In this document: piece by piece, positions 1 through 5,706 of the stretch
How the letters are laid out: the number at the start of each line of letters is the position of its first letter
How positions within the stretch are numbered: position 1 is the stretch's first letter
From: Spirochaetales bacterium
Lineage (GTDB): Bacteria > Spirochaetota > Spirochaetia > DSM-27196 > PWMO01
Direction: 5' to 3'
Assembly: GCA_007130025.1 (NCBI GenBank)
Contig: SLTF01000450.1
Location: forward strand, 1-5,706
DNA length: 5,706 nucleotides
Program-made: the position numbers and the translations under genes
Notes under the pieces: generated by a model
What the model was told of the DNA's origin: nothing
The model's input: only the letters and a program-made list of their open reading frames with translations
Databases searched by the model: none

Positions 1-237
1 CTCGCCGCCCTGCTCCCCGGGGGCCGAATCAGCCCCCGCCCACTCGCCCTCCGGGATGACCAGCCGTCCGTGGTGGACGGTGTATCCATCGGCGGAGGCA
101 AGACGGCCGCGCGGAGAAAAGAGCGCGTCCACCATCTCCACCGCGCCCGCACCCGAGGTGCGTATCACCGCAAGTGCTCCGGCAGCGAATGGGGTGGCAA
201 GCGCCACAATGGGCTGGGCAAATCGATCGGTGGCCAT
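1..237 (-). CDS. mnmE: tRNA modification GTPase MnmE, N-terminal part (3' end outside window)
   Basis: MnmE is a cytoplasmic GTPase that works with MnmG to modify the wobble uridine (U34) of certain tRNAs at carbon 5 (cmnm5U/nm5U). Only the first 79 codons are present, covering the start of the N-terminal tetrahydrofolate-binding/dimerisation domain. The product opens MATDRFAQPIVALATPFAAG, then ALAVIRTSG and, near residues 53-60, GYTVHHGRL. These match the family's DTIVALATP, IVRVSG and YTAHYGRI landmarks in order and spacing. The G domain lies outside the window. The ATG at 237 places the IVALATP motif at residues 10-16, as is usual. No strong Shine-Dalgarno precedes it; GGACGGG at 248-254 is the best candidate, 10 nt upstream, and translational coupling is possible because the preceding gene stops 25 nt away. 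Residues 63-79 are rich in Gly, Glu and Ala and look like a variable insertion. The family call is confident; the exact start is likely. Confidence 0.9.
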   Translation of the reverse strand, partial: MATDRFAQPIVALATPFAAGALAVIRTSGAGAVEMVDALFSPRGRLASADGYTVHHGRLVIPEGEWAGADSAPGEQGGE

Positions 238-262
238 GGGGAAATCGCCCGTCCGCGGCGCG

Positions 263-1834
263 TCAGCGCAGCTGCAGGGCGAAGTCCTCGCCCATGCGGG
301 TGCCGAGCGCGCGAAAGGCCGCGTTGATGGCGGTGCCCGCCGAGGAGCTCCGGCTGCGCTGAAAGGTAGAGATGGAATGGAGGACCCTGCCGCTCTGAAG
401 GTCCACCGCCTGGACGGTTCCCGAAACGCGCACGATCACCCCGTCGCTTTCATCAAACTGGTCGATACCTACTACGCCAAAGATCACCCGTTCCACCCGG
501 GCGCCAAAGAGCTCGCGCCACTCGTCGAGCAGGTCGCGATCGGGGGCGCCGGAGAGCCGAGTGGGATCAAACGGAAGGGTACTCACGGCGAAACCCGCCT
601 GCGAAAGCGCGCTCACCAGGGCCGGCCCCGTCACCGAGGTGGTGGTTGGGTTGCCGACGGTGTCGGTATCCAGCACCACCACACCGGTGGGGATGGTGCG
701 TGCCGTGGAAATCACTTCGTAGCGAAAGGTGACCCGCCGCCCGATCAATGCCTCGCGCAGGGCGTCCACCGCGGGGCGCTGCGCGCGTGACACGCCGTCA
801 AGAGGCTGCAACAGGCCTCCCGTGTCCAGCGAAACGGTCAGGTTCTCCGTACCCACGATGGTGGGAACCGGATGAGCGAAGCGGGCGATTCCGTCCGCCC
901 CGGTTGTCACGCGGGCGGTTCGCACCCCTACCCGCCCGTTGGGCATCAGCTCCCGATACCCGGCAAGCAGGGCTACCCCGGCAACCGGCCGCCCGCCGTC
1001 GGTCACGCGAACCAGAAACGCCTCGGCGAAGGGTTCACTAATCACGGCGGTGAGATTGTCGTTGAGCCGCTCGAGCTGCAGCCGGTTTACCACCGCACGA
1101 GCGGCGTTCATGTTGTTCTCAAACCGGATATCGGCGTTGTCGATGTCGGAGCGCGAAGCGGCCGCGGCGGCCTCCACGTAGCGGGCGATGGCGGTGAACG
1201 GATCCCCCGCCTGCTCGGCGAGCCGCGCTTCCCGCTCAGGCCGTGCTACGGCTTCCTGGCGCTCACGAAAGAGCGCCTCGATGCGCGCCTTCTCCGCCAT
1301 CAGCGCCTGGCGATCATAGGCAACCAGCAGGTAGGTAGTCACCGAGTTGCCGCGCTGATCGACAAACCGGTCCTGAACGCGAAAGCCCGAGACGCGGGCC
1401 GCCCCCTCCTGCCGTACCGTCTGCGTCACCGACGCCTCAAACTCGTCAAGCGTCGCGCGCGCCTCGGCGCTGGTCTCCGTGGTCACGGTCACCCCGATGA
1501 AGCGAACGATCTGCTCGATGAGGTTGTTGATTGCCACCGCTTCGGCCGCGGCCACGTCGCCCACGGGATCGGTGGCGCTTGCCACGAAGTACTCGTTGCG
1601 CGCGTCACCGGGCGGGGTGCTGATGACCCACTCCGGCGGACCGGCCGCGGACGCGGATGCAACCGGCACCGGGGAGGGGGTGCCTGCGCAGCCCACCACG
1701 GCCAGCGCCACGCCGGCCACCACAAGCGTGCCGAGGGGCCGGCTGACGATACGAAACAGAGATGCTATCAATGATCGAGAACGGGACGCGCTCATCATCA
1801 GAGTTGTCACACCTGCCGGCCGAACCGGCGTCAC
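263..1834 (-). CDS. Predicted multi-domain lipoprotein: LPP20-like, Ig-like and CsgG/FlgO-like modules
   Basis: I do not recognise a named gene. The product (523 aa from GTG 1834) has a basic N-terminus, a hydrophobic stretch near residues 34-47 and the lipobox V-V-G-C ending at Cys49, so it should be lipid-anchored. A short Ala/Pro/Ser linker leads to P-E-W-V (67-70) and an alpha/beta region to about 180, resembling LPP20/FlgT-N domains. Residues 180-260 are a charged, Ala-rich helical segment. Residues 270-337 read like an Ig or transthyretin-like fold, with the pattern V-x-D-G-G-R-P-V-A-G-V and later T-G-A-D-G-I-A-R-F. Residues 385-523 resemble CsgG/FlgO/TolB-N domains: a helix before AGFAV, a beta-rich core, then D-L-Q-S-G-R-V-L. 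The GTG start overlaps the preceding stop as GTGA. The ATG codons at 1798 and 1795 are credible alternatives and give a more usual signal-peptide length; no start has a strong Shine-Dalgarno. An outer-membrane or periplasmic scaffold or assembly role is inference from fold resemblance. Confidence 0.85.
   Translation of the reverse strand: MTPVRPAGVTTLMMSASRSRSLIASLFRIVSRPLGTLVVAGVALAVVGCAGTPSPVPVASASAAGPPEWVISTPPGDARNEYFVASATDPVGDVAAAEAVAINNLIEQIVRFIGVTVTTETSAEARATLDEFEASVTQTVRQEGAARVSGFRVQDRFVDQRGNSVTTYLLVAYDRQALMAEKARIEALFRERQEAVARPEREARLAEQAGDPFTAIARYVEAAAAASRSDIDNADIRFENNMNAARAVVNRLQLERLNDNLTAVISEPFAEAFLVRVTDGGRPVAGVALLAGYRELMPNGRVGVRTARVTTGADGIARFAHPVPTIVGTENLTVSLDTGGLLQPLDGVSRAQRPAVDALREALIGRRVTFRYEVISTARTIPTGVVVLDTDTVGNPTTTSVTGPALVSALSQAGFAVSTLPFDPTRLSGAPDRDLLDEWRELFGARVERVIFGVVGIDQFDESDGVIVRVSGTVQAVDLQSGRVLHSISTFQRSRSSSAGTAINAAFRALGTRMGEDFALQLR
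1831..1834 (-). promoter_or_regulatory. Stop/start overlap GTGA (possible translational coupling)
   Basis: The TGA stop of the 224-aa lipoprotein gene overlaps the GTG start of the 523-aa lipoprotein gene by 4 nt. No strong Shine-Dalgarno precedes the GTG, so reinitiation by ribosomes finishing the upstream gene is plausible. If translation really begins at ATG 1798 or 1795, the genes would instead be separated by about 32-35 nt. Confidence 0.45.
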
Positions 1835-2505
1835 ATCGTCAGGCCGTTCTCAAACGCCTCTTTCACGCGGTCTCGCGCGCGCTGCTCTTCCTGGGTAACC
1901 GGTTGATCGCGCCCGGCGTTGTTCAGCGCGTCGCGGATCATGCGGTCGAGGGTGTTGCGCGGAATGGTGTAGAGCACGTAGTAGCTGTAGGCGTCCTCGT
2001 CAACCCGGCCCTCGGGTGTGTAGTAGCGCATCTGCATCCAGTAGTCGGACACCCGCTGGTAGCCGGAGAACTGCGCGTCGGAAAAGGTGAGCACCACCTG
2101 CTCCATGTAGGTCTCCAGCATGTCCATGTCGCCAACCGCGGCGCCGGCAAACTTCACCTGCACCCGGTTGCGCACCGTCTGTGCAATGTCGGCCGCGGCG
2201 GTGAAGTTTCGCGTCCACAACTCGGCGCCCTGAAGGTTCTGTGCACGTGGCGACTCGAACTTGAACACATAGACGTCGGAGAACTCCGGCTGTCGCTCGA
2301 GTTCGTTGGCTTCCAGCACCACCCACTCCGGGATATCGCGCCCAAAGCGGAAGTTGCGGTGGTCGAGCACGTCCGGTCGGCGGGCGATGGGTGCGGGAAC
2401 CCCCGCGGTCGCGCTTGCAGGAGCCGGGTCCGGCTTGCTTCCGCATGCCGCGATGGCCAGTACCGCCACCACGGCGATTGTTGCCTTGATCATCAGATTC
2501 TTCAT
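1831..2505 (-). CDS. Predicted LPP20-like lipoprotein
   Basis: A 224-aa product with a textbook lipoprotein signal peptide: K2 and K7, a hydrophobic core at about residues 8-20, and lipobox I-A-A-C with Cys21. A Pro/Ala-rich linker (22-46) leads to P-E-W-V at 59-62. After this comes a long amphipathic helix region (about 92-118, including A-A-D-I-A-Q-T-V-R-N-R-V), then V-G-D-M-D-M-L-E-T-Y, F-S-G-Y-Q-R, a D-Y-W motif, and Y-Y-V-L-Y-T-I-P-R near residue 175. The pattern of P-x-W, an Ala-rich helix and a final strand followed by a short helix fits LPP20-type lipoproteins, the family that includes Vibrio FlgP. The last 25 residues are charged and helical. Start ATG 2505 is well supported by AGGAGG seven nt upstream. 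No enzyme motif is seen. The family call is by pattern; the biological role is unknown, though the neighbours suggest an envelope complex. Confidence 0.88.
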   Translation of the reverse strand: MKNLMIKATIAVVAVLAIAACGSKPDPAPASATAGVPAPIARRPDVLDHRNFRFGRDIPEWVVLEANELERQPEFSDVYVFKFESPRAQNLQGAELWTRNFTAAADIAQTVRNRVQVKFAGAAVGDMDMLETYMEQVVLTFSDAQFSGYQRVSDYWMQMRYYTPEGRVDEDAYSYYVLYTIPRNTLDRMIRDALNNAGRDQPVTQEEQRARDRVKEAFENGLTM

Positions 2506-2512
2506 GTATCTC

Positions 2513-2518
2513 CCTCCT
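2513..2518 (-). promoter_or_regulatory. Strong Shine-Dalgarno AGGAGG
   Basis: On the minus strand AGGAGG lies seven nt before ATG 2505. It is the most canonical ribosome binding site in the window and fixes the start of the 224-aa lipoprotein gene. It suggests that this lipoprotein is translated efficiently and independently of the upstream gene, which ends 59 nt away. Confidence 0.85.
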
Positions 2519-2564
2519 GGGATTGATCTCGTTGGGCCGGCGCATCGTCCGGCGTTTTTCCGGC

Positions 2565-3935
2565 TTACCAGCCGGTGTTAAAGGTCATTGATTTTCCCCG
2601 CGTCAGCACGTGGTAGAGGTTCTCCATGCCGGGGACCGTTGCCGAGACGTCGTAGATCAGGTCCTCGAGCTCATCGGCCCGGCCGAAGAAGAACACATCG
2701 TACTGTGTCTGATCGGCGGTCTGCGACACGGTGACGATGTCGGAGGTGCGACTGCGCAGCCGTCGGCGGAACTCGCTCATGGTGCGTGAGTCGCTGGAGT
2801 TCTGGATCACCACCTGGTAACGAACTCCACGGGAGGCCGAGAGCGCCATCTGGATGCGCGACTGCTCGACCACCAGCGGCATCGCCTGAAAGACGGTGGA
2901 CTGCAGGGCGTTGAGCACCGCGTCTTCCTGCGAGGAGCGGCTTGCGGTGCGCTGACTGCGGCGGTTGACCGTTCCCAGCAGCTGCCCGGTTGAGGTCTCG
3001 AACATGCGCATGGTCACGTTGGCACTGCCAAAGTGAGTTCCCGCCTGCGTCTCCCCGGAGGTCACCGCGTCCAGCTCCACGTAGACGTCGGCGCCAAGGC
3101 GCTGCGCCACCCACTGGAGGATGCTCACCTCGCGGCCGGTCTCTTCTTCGTAGACCAGCTGCAGGTCGCGCGTGATGCTCTCGACCTGGCCCGCGTCCAC
3201 CGCGATCATGCCGTTGGAGATGAGATAGCTGTTGGCCTGGTTGACCGCGCTTCGCATCAGGAAGGGACTCTCGGGTGACTCCTGGTTGAAGTAAACGAGG
3301 TAGGTCATGGTATCGATATAACGCCGGATAAACCGCTGTTCTTCGGGCGTAGCCTCGGCCCAGTCGTCCGGCTGAGCGGCAATCGCGTCAGCCGCGCCGC
3401 CGCGAGCCGGCGAGCCGGTATCAGCCAAGGAGCCGCCCACCAGCCCTTCGGCGGTGCGTCGCTCACCCGACGCGGCAACCCCGGAGCCAATCCCGTTGGC
3501 GGCCAGCACGCCCTCGATGGCCGGCCGGTTCACCCGGATGGTGATGTCAAAGACCATGTCCATCTGATCGATGGTACCGAGGTTCTCCCGCCGCACCGTC
3601 TGCATGGTTTCGTTGAAGACAAAGGCGTTGGGATTGCGCGTATTGTAGAGCTCGCGGTCGAGGGTGGCGCTGTTGGCCGCCTCGGCCTGTGCGCCGATCA
3701 TGTCGATGACGGCGTTTCGCACCGCGTCCATCTTGGCGTCGTTCATCGCAATCGCGAGGCTCGGTCCGCGACCGCTGCCCGGGTAGACGTCGCTTGCACC
3801 ACCCGCGGCGGAACCGGGGATGCTCGTGAACGACGGCCCGGACGCGCAGCCGGCCAGAGCGACCAGAGCGACGGCTCCAAAGAGCCACAAGCCGCGAACG
3901 CGCGGGGAATCAATGGTGCGAAGATCTCGTCGCAT
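2565..3935 (-). CDS. Predicted lipoprotein with FlgT-N/LPP20-like and CsgG/FlgO-like domains
   Basis: A 456-aa product with no gene name I recognise. The signal peptide has an Arg-rich start, a hydrophobic run at residues 16-28 and lipobox L-A-G-C with Cys30. Residues 58-145 contain an Ala-rich helix (A-M-N-D-A-K-M-D-A-V-R-N-A-V) and end in a strand, F-D-I-T-I-R-V, as in FlgT-N/LPP20-like domains. Residues 150-190 form a Gly/Ala/Ser linker. Residues 227-355 look like a CsgG/FlgO/TolB-N domain: L-I-S-N-G-M-I-A-V-D, then L-G-A-D-V-Y-V, then S-T-G-Q-L-L-G followed by a Ser/Arg-rich turn and a final helix. Residues 368-456 are a separate small alpha/beta domain with Y-Q-V-V-I-Q-N and Y-D-V-F-F-F-G strands. 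ATG 3935 has AGGAG nine nt upstream. The gene starts 19 nt after the barrel protein gene stops. A lipid-anchored periplasmic component of an outer-membrane complex is a reasonable inference. Confidence 0.87.
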   Translation of the reverse strand: MRRDLRTIDSPRVRGLWLFGAVALVALAGCASGPSFTSIPGSAAGGASDVYPGSGRGPSLAIAMNDAKMDAVRNAVIDMIGAQAEAANSATLDRELYNTRNPNAFVFNETMQTVRRENLGTIDQMDMVFDITIRVNRPAIEGVLAANGIGSGVAASGERRTAEGLVGGSLADTGSPARGGAADAIAAQPDDWAEATPEEQRFIRRYIDTMTYLVYFNQESPESPFLMRSAVNQANSYLISNGMIAVDAGQVESITRDLQLVYEEETGREVSILQWVAQRLGADVYVELDAVTSGETQAGTHFGSANVTMRMFETSTGQLLGTVNRRSQRTASRSSQEDAVLNALQSTVFQAMPLVVEQSRIQMALSASRGVRYQVVIQNSSDSRTMSEFRRRLRSRTSDIVTVSQTADQTQYDVFFFGRADELEDLIYDVSATVPGMENLYHVLTRGKSMTFNTGW

Positions 3936-3944
3936 ATGCGTATG

Positions 3945-3949
3945 CTCCT
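3945..3949 (-). promoter_or_regulatory. Shine-Dalgarno AGGAG
   Basis: AGGAG on the minus strand sits nine nt before ATG 3935 and supports that start for the 456-aa lipoprotein. It lies in the 19-nt gap after the upstream stop codon TAG (3955-3957). Confidence 0.75.
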
Positions 3950-3954
3950 GTGTG

Positions 3955-5373
3955 CTACTTGAATGTTATCCCGGCGCCCAGGAGAATTCCACCATACCCG
4001 TCGAAAAACCGGGTGATTTCCGGCGGCACTAGTCCGTCGTAGAAGCCCACCCAGCGGGCGAACCCGCCTTCCACAAAGAGCATGGTGTCGCGGTTGATGA
4101 GCATGTTCACCGTCAGCCGGGCGCTTCCGCCGAAATGGCTCGCGAAGTAGTCATCGCCAAAAACCGACTGGTTGAACGGAATACCCCCACCGATGCCAAA
4201 CCCAAAACTGGGCGTCAGCTTCAGCCGGCCAAAATACTGATTGAACTCGCCGCCCAGGTAGACGTTCAGCGGGAAGAGCAGCCCGAGCACGGTGTCGGTA
4301 AAGGGAATTTCGATGCCCACCAGCGGCCGGAAGTTGAAGAATCCCCGGCTCGGCACCGCCTTCAGCCCCATCACAAAGGTACCGCGCTCGGCGGCAAAGT
4401 CAATGAGGGCGTTGCCGTAGACCACGATGTCCGCGCCCATGCGCGGAACCTCCTGCAGCTGGTCGCCTACAAAGGGGCCCTGCGACGCGTAGAGCAGCTC
4501 CGCGATGGAGTATTGCTCGCGCACTTCGCGAATCACCATCAACCCGGTCTCTTCCACCGTCTGGTGTCCGTGAATGGTCACCCGCGGCACCACAACTGCG
4601 TACTCGTCTCCCCGCTGGATGCCCATGTTACTGCCAAACTCAAGCAGGATCCGGCGGCGGTTGATCTCGAGAATACCGGTACGCAGCTTGAACTCATCCA
4701 TCTGACGGATGCGGAACACCAGCTGCGGCGCGATCCCGTTGACCGCCGAACGCATCGCCGTCACCGCGTCGCGGTCGGAGCCGCTGGTCTCCACAAAAAA
4801 CTGACCGATGGTGGTGAGGTTCTCCACATTCAGGAAGGTGAAGGAGGTCTCGATGGTCGCGTGGTACTCGCCGTTATCGCGCTGGACCAGGTTATAGAAC
4901 GATACCGACGGCACCACCACGATGAAGCCGCCGCTGATGCGATCGAGCTCGTCCGCGGTAAAGGCCTGCTGCCCGAGCAGCACCGCTTCGGGAAACTCTG
5001 CGGTTGCTTCACGATAGCGACGAAGGGCGTCGGCGAAGGCGGAGACGTTCTCGTAGTCGAGGCGCTGCGTCAGCCCGATGACGTCGAAACGCCCAAGGTT
5101 GATGAAAACGCTTCGGATCTGCTCATCCACGGCGCCCACGGCAAGCCGGAATATCTCGGAGGTGCGCGCTTCCACCCGTCGCTCGTAGCGAAAGACCCTT
5201 CCGAGCTGCACCACCGTCTGCTCGCGCGGCACGGGATCAAGCGGCTCACCGTAGTAGCTGAGCCGGAAGATCGCGATCTCCTGTCGCTCTGAGTAGAATT
5301 GCGCGTGAAGGGGAAGCACGGCGACGATGCCGACGCAGAGCGAAAGCACCATCCGTCTGAACACTCTGCGCAC
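3955..5373 (-). CDS. Predicted secreted protein with periplasmic domains and a C-terminal outer-membrane beta-barrel
   Basis: A 472-aa product with no gene name I recognise. It opens with R-R-V-F-R-R, a hydrophobic run, and an L-H-A / Q junction near residue 25 that fits signal peptidase I; there is no lipobox. Residues 30-220 could be a divergent CsgG/TolB-N-like domain: I-A-I-F-R-L, later N-L-G-R-F-D-V-I-G-L, a F-I-V-V-V-P-S-V strand, and D-A-V-T-A-M-R-S-A-V near 203-212. Residues 233-312 resemble the FlgT C-terminal SH3-like region: G-I-Q-R-G-D-E-Y, T-G-L-M-V-I-R-E-V, and F-V-G-D-Q-L. From about 315 to the end the sequence alternates Gly/aromatic and hydrophobic residues (for example L-N-V-Y-L-G-G-E-F and F-G-F-G-I-G-G-G-I) and closes with G-A-G-I-T-F-K, as expected of a small beta-barrel. 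I chose GTG 5373 because GAGGAG lies six nt upstream; TTG 5376 would be only three nt away, and ATG 5352 would shorten the n-region. It begins 22 nt after the preceding stop. The barrel call is moderately sure; the domain names are tentative. Confidence 0.85.
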   Translation of the reverse strand: MRRVFRRMVLSLCVGIVAVLPLHAQFYSERQEIAIFRLSYYGEPLDPVPREQTVVQLGRVFRYERRVEARTSEIFRLAVGAVDEQIRSVFINLGRFDVIGLTQRLDYENVSAFADALRRYREATAEFPEAVLLGQQAFTADELDRISGGFIVVVPSVSFYNLVQRDNGEYHATIETSFTFLNVENLTTIGQFFVETSGSDRDAVTAMRSAVNGIAPQLVFRIRQMDEFKLRTGILEINRRRILLEFGSNMGIQRGDEYAVVVPRVTIHGHQTVEETGLMVIREVREQYSIAELLYASQGPFVGDQLQEVPRMGADIVVYGNALIDFAAERGTFVMGLKAVPSRGFFNFRPLVGIEIPFTDTVLGLLFPLNVYLGGEFNQYFGRLKLTPSFGFGIGGGIPFNQSVFGDDYFASHFGGSARLTVNMLINRDTMLFVEGGFARWVGFYDGLVPPEITRFFDGYGGILLGAGITFK

Positions 5374-5379
5374 CAACAG

Positions 5380-5385
5380 CTCCTC
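5380..5385 (-). promoter_or_regulatory. Shine-Dalgarno GAGGAG deciding the start of the barrel protein gene
   Basis: GAGGAG on the minus strand is six nt before GTG 5373 and only three nt before TTG 5376. The spacing favours GTG as the true start. The site lies in the 22-nt gap after the TAG stop (5396-5398) of the upstream gene. Confidence 0.7.
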
Positions 5386-5395
5386 GGTTTATCGT

Positions 5396-5706
5396 CTACG
5401 GTGCATCGGGAATACCGGACATCCGTTCGCGGTCACGGTATACCAGAATTGACTCAATTTCAACGGTCCGGTCTACCGAACGATTGATCACGGTCAGATC
5501 GATTGCTCCCGGATCCGCGACCAGCGGCACCGAAACCGTGCCGCCCGCGTCGTCGGAGACCACTACGGCTCCCTCCCGAAGCGAAAGCGTCAACCGAAAC
5601 GGATTTGAGAAACTCAGACGCGCCGGCGAAAGCCCGGCCGCCTCGACCGCCCCGTTCAGACGAACCAACAGAATTTCGGCTCCCTCCGCGGCGTGACCCA
5701 GACGCA
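5396..5706 (-). CDS. Unrecognised beta-rich protein, C-terminal part (5' end outside window)
   Basis: The last 102 codons of a gene that enters from beyond 5706. The frame is open to the window edge and the residues upstream of the TTG at 5668 look like ordinary coding sequence, so I treat the gene as truncated by the window rather than starting at that codon. It ends with TAG at 5396-5398. The visible part is a series of likely strands: A-E-I-L-L-V-R-L-N-G, F-R-L-T-L-S-L, G-A-V-V-V-S-D-D, T-V-S-V-P-L, A-I-D-L-T-V-I-N-R and I-E-S-I-L-V-Y-R-D. The last two are reminiscent of the closing strands of jelly-roll or galactose-binding-like folds, where a loop separates a T-V-x-N strand from an I-x-V-Y strand. 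No catalytic motif, membrane segment or family hallmark is visible. It is probably the upstream member of the same operon, because only 22 nt separate it from the next gene. Confidence 0.75.
   Translation of the reverse strand, partial: RLGHAAEGAEILLVRLNGAVEAAGLSPARLSFSNPFRLTLSLREGAVVVSDDAGGTVSVPLVADPGAIDLTVINRSVDRTVEIESILVYRDRERMSGIPDAP

Noticed and set aside
56..790. Plus-strand open frame (244 codons) across the mnmE start and the lipoprotein end
   Set aside because: It runs antisense through a clear MnmE N-terminus and the CsgG-like C-terminus. No signal or domain supports it.
872..1774. Plus-strand open frame (300 codons) opposite the 523-aa lipoprotein
   Set aside because: No ribosome binding site, no recognisable motif, and a Gly/Arg/His-rich composition typical of the reverse complement of GC-rich coding DNA.
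1762..2526. Plus-strand open frame (254 codons) opposite the 224-aa lipoprotein
   Set aside because: It spans the junction of two well-supported minus-strand genes and shows only a His/Val-rich shadow composition.
2536..2553. Small inverted repeat GCCGG / CCGGC with an 8-nt loop in the 59-nt gap before the 224-aa lipoprotein gene
   Set aside because: The stem is only 5 bp, no T-run follows on the transcribed strand, and CCGGC is frequent in this GC-rich DNA. It is not convincing as a terminator or attenuator.
4135..5292. Long plus-strand open frame (385 codons) opposite the barrel protein gene
   Set aside because: It is fully antisense to a gene with a signal peptide, a Shine-Dalgarno and coherent domains. 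Its translation is rich in His, Arg and Val with no domain pattern, as expected of a GC-rich shadow frame.
5666..5668. TTG as the start of the beta-rich upstream gene
   Set aside because: The frame stays open to the window edge with normal-looking coding residues before it and no Shine-Dalgarno in front. A start outside the window is more likely.

Overview
This window carries one dense run of six genes, all read from the minus strand. In transcription order (high to low coordinates) they are: the 3' end of an unrecognised beta-rich protein (5396-5706, 5' end outside the window); a secreted protein with a probable C-terminal outer-membrane beta-barrel (3955-5373); three predicted lipoproteins (2565-3935, 1831-2505 and 263-1834); and the first 79 codons of mnmE, the tRNA-modification GTPase gene (1-237, 3' end outside the window). 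Gaps are 22, 19 and 59 nt, then a 4-nt overlap, then 25 nt. No internal terminator is visible, so the genes are probably co-transcribed. The operon promoter must lie beyond 5706. I see no RNA genes, mobile elements, CRISPR arrays or long repeats, and no gene-free stretch longer than 60 nt.

Organism: GC-rich DNA with GTG starts, Shine-Dalgarno sites, classical lipoboxes and a probable outer-membrane barrel points to a diderm bacterium. The MnmE N-terminus departs from the usual GGIGIVRVSG-type segment and reads GALAVIRTSG. I associate this style with spirochaetes, and several secreted CsgG/LPP20-like genes in a row also fit that group. Spirochaetota is therefore a tentative guess from recall, not a demonstrated assignment.

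How the genes may work together: the four middle genes all encode exported proteins built from a small set of related modules. These are (i) an LPP20/FlgT-N-like alpha/beta domain, marked by a P-E-W-V motif after the lipid anchor in two of them and by an A-x-x-x-A helix in a third; (ii) a CsgG/FlgO/TolB-N-like domain, seen in two lipoproteins and possibly in the barrel protein; (iii) a FlgT-C-like SH3-type segment in the barrel protein; and (iv) a C-terminal barrel. The same families form the CsgG curli pore and the FlgO/FlgP/FlgT outer-membrane flagellar parts of Vibrio. I infer that this operon encodes an outer-membrane-associated complex of anchored periplasmic lipoproteins around a barrel. 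Its function cannot be read from the sequence. This is the best candidate in the window for an undescribed system.
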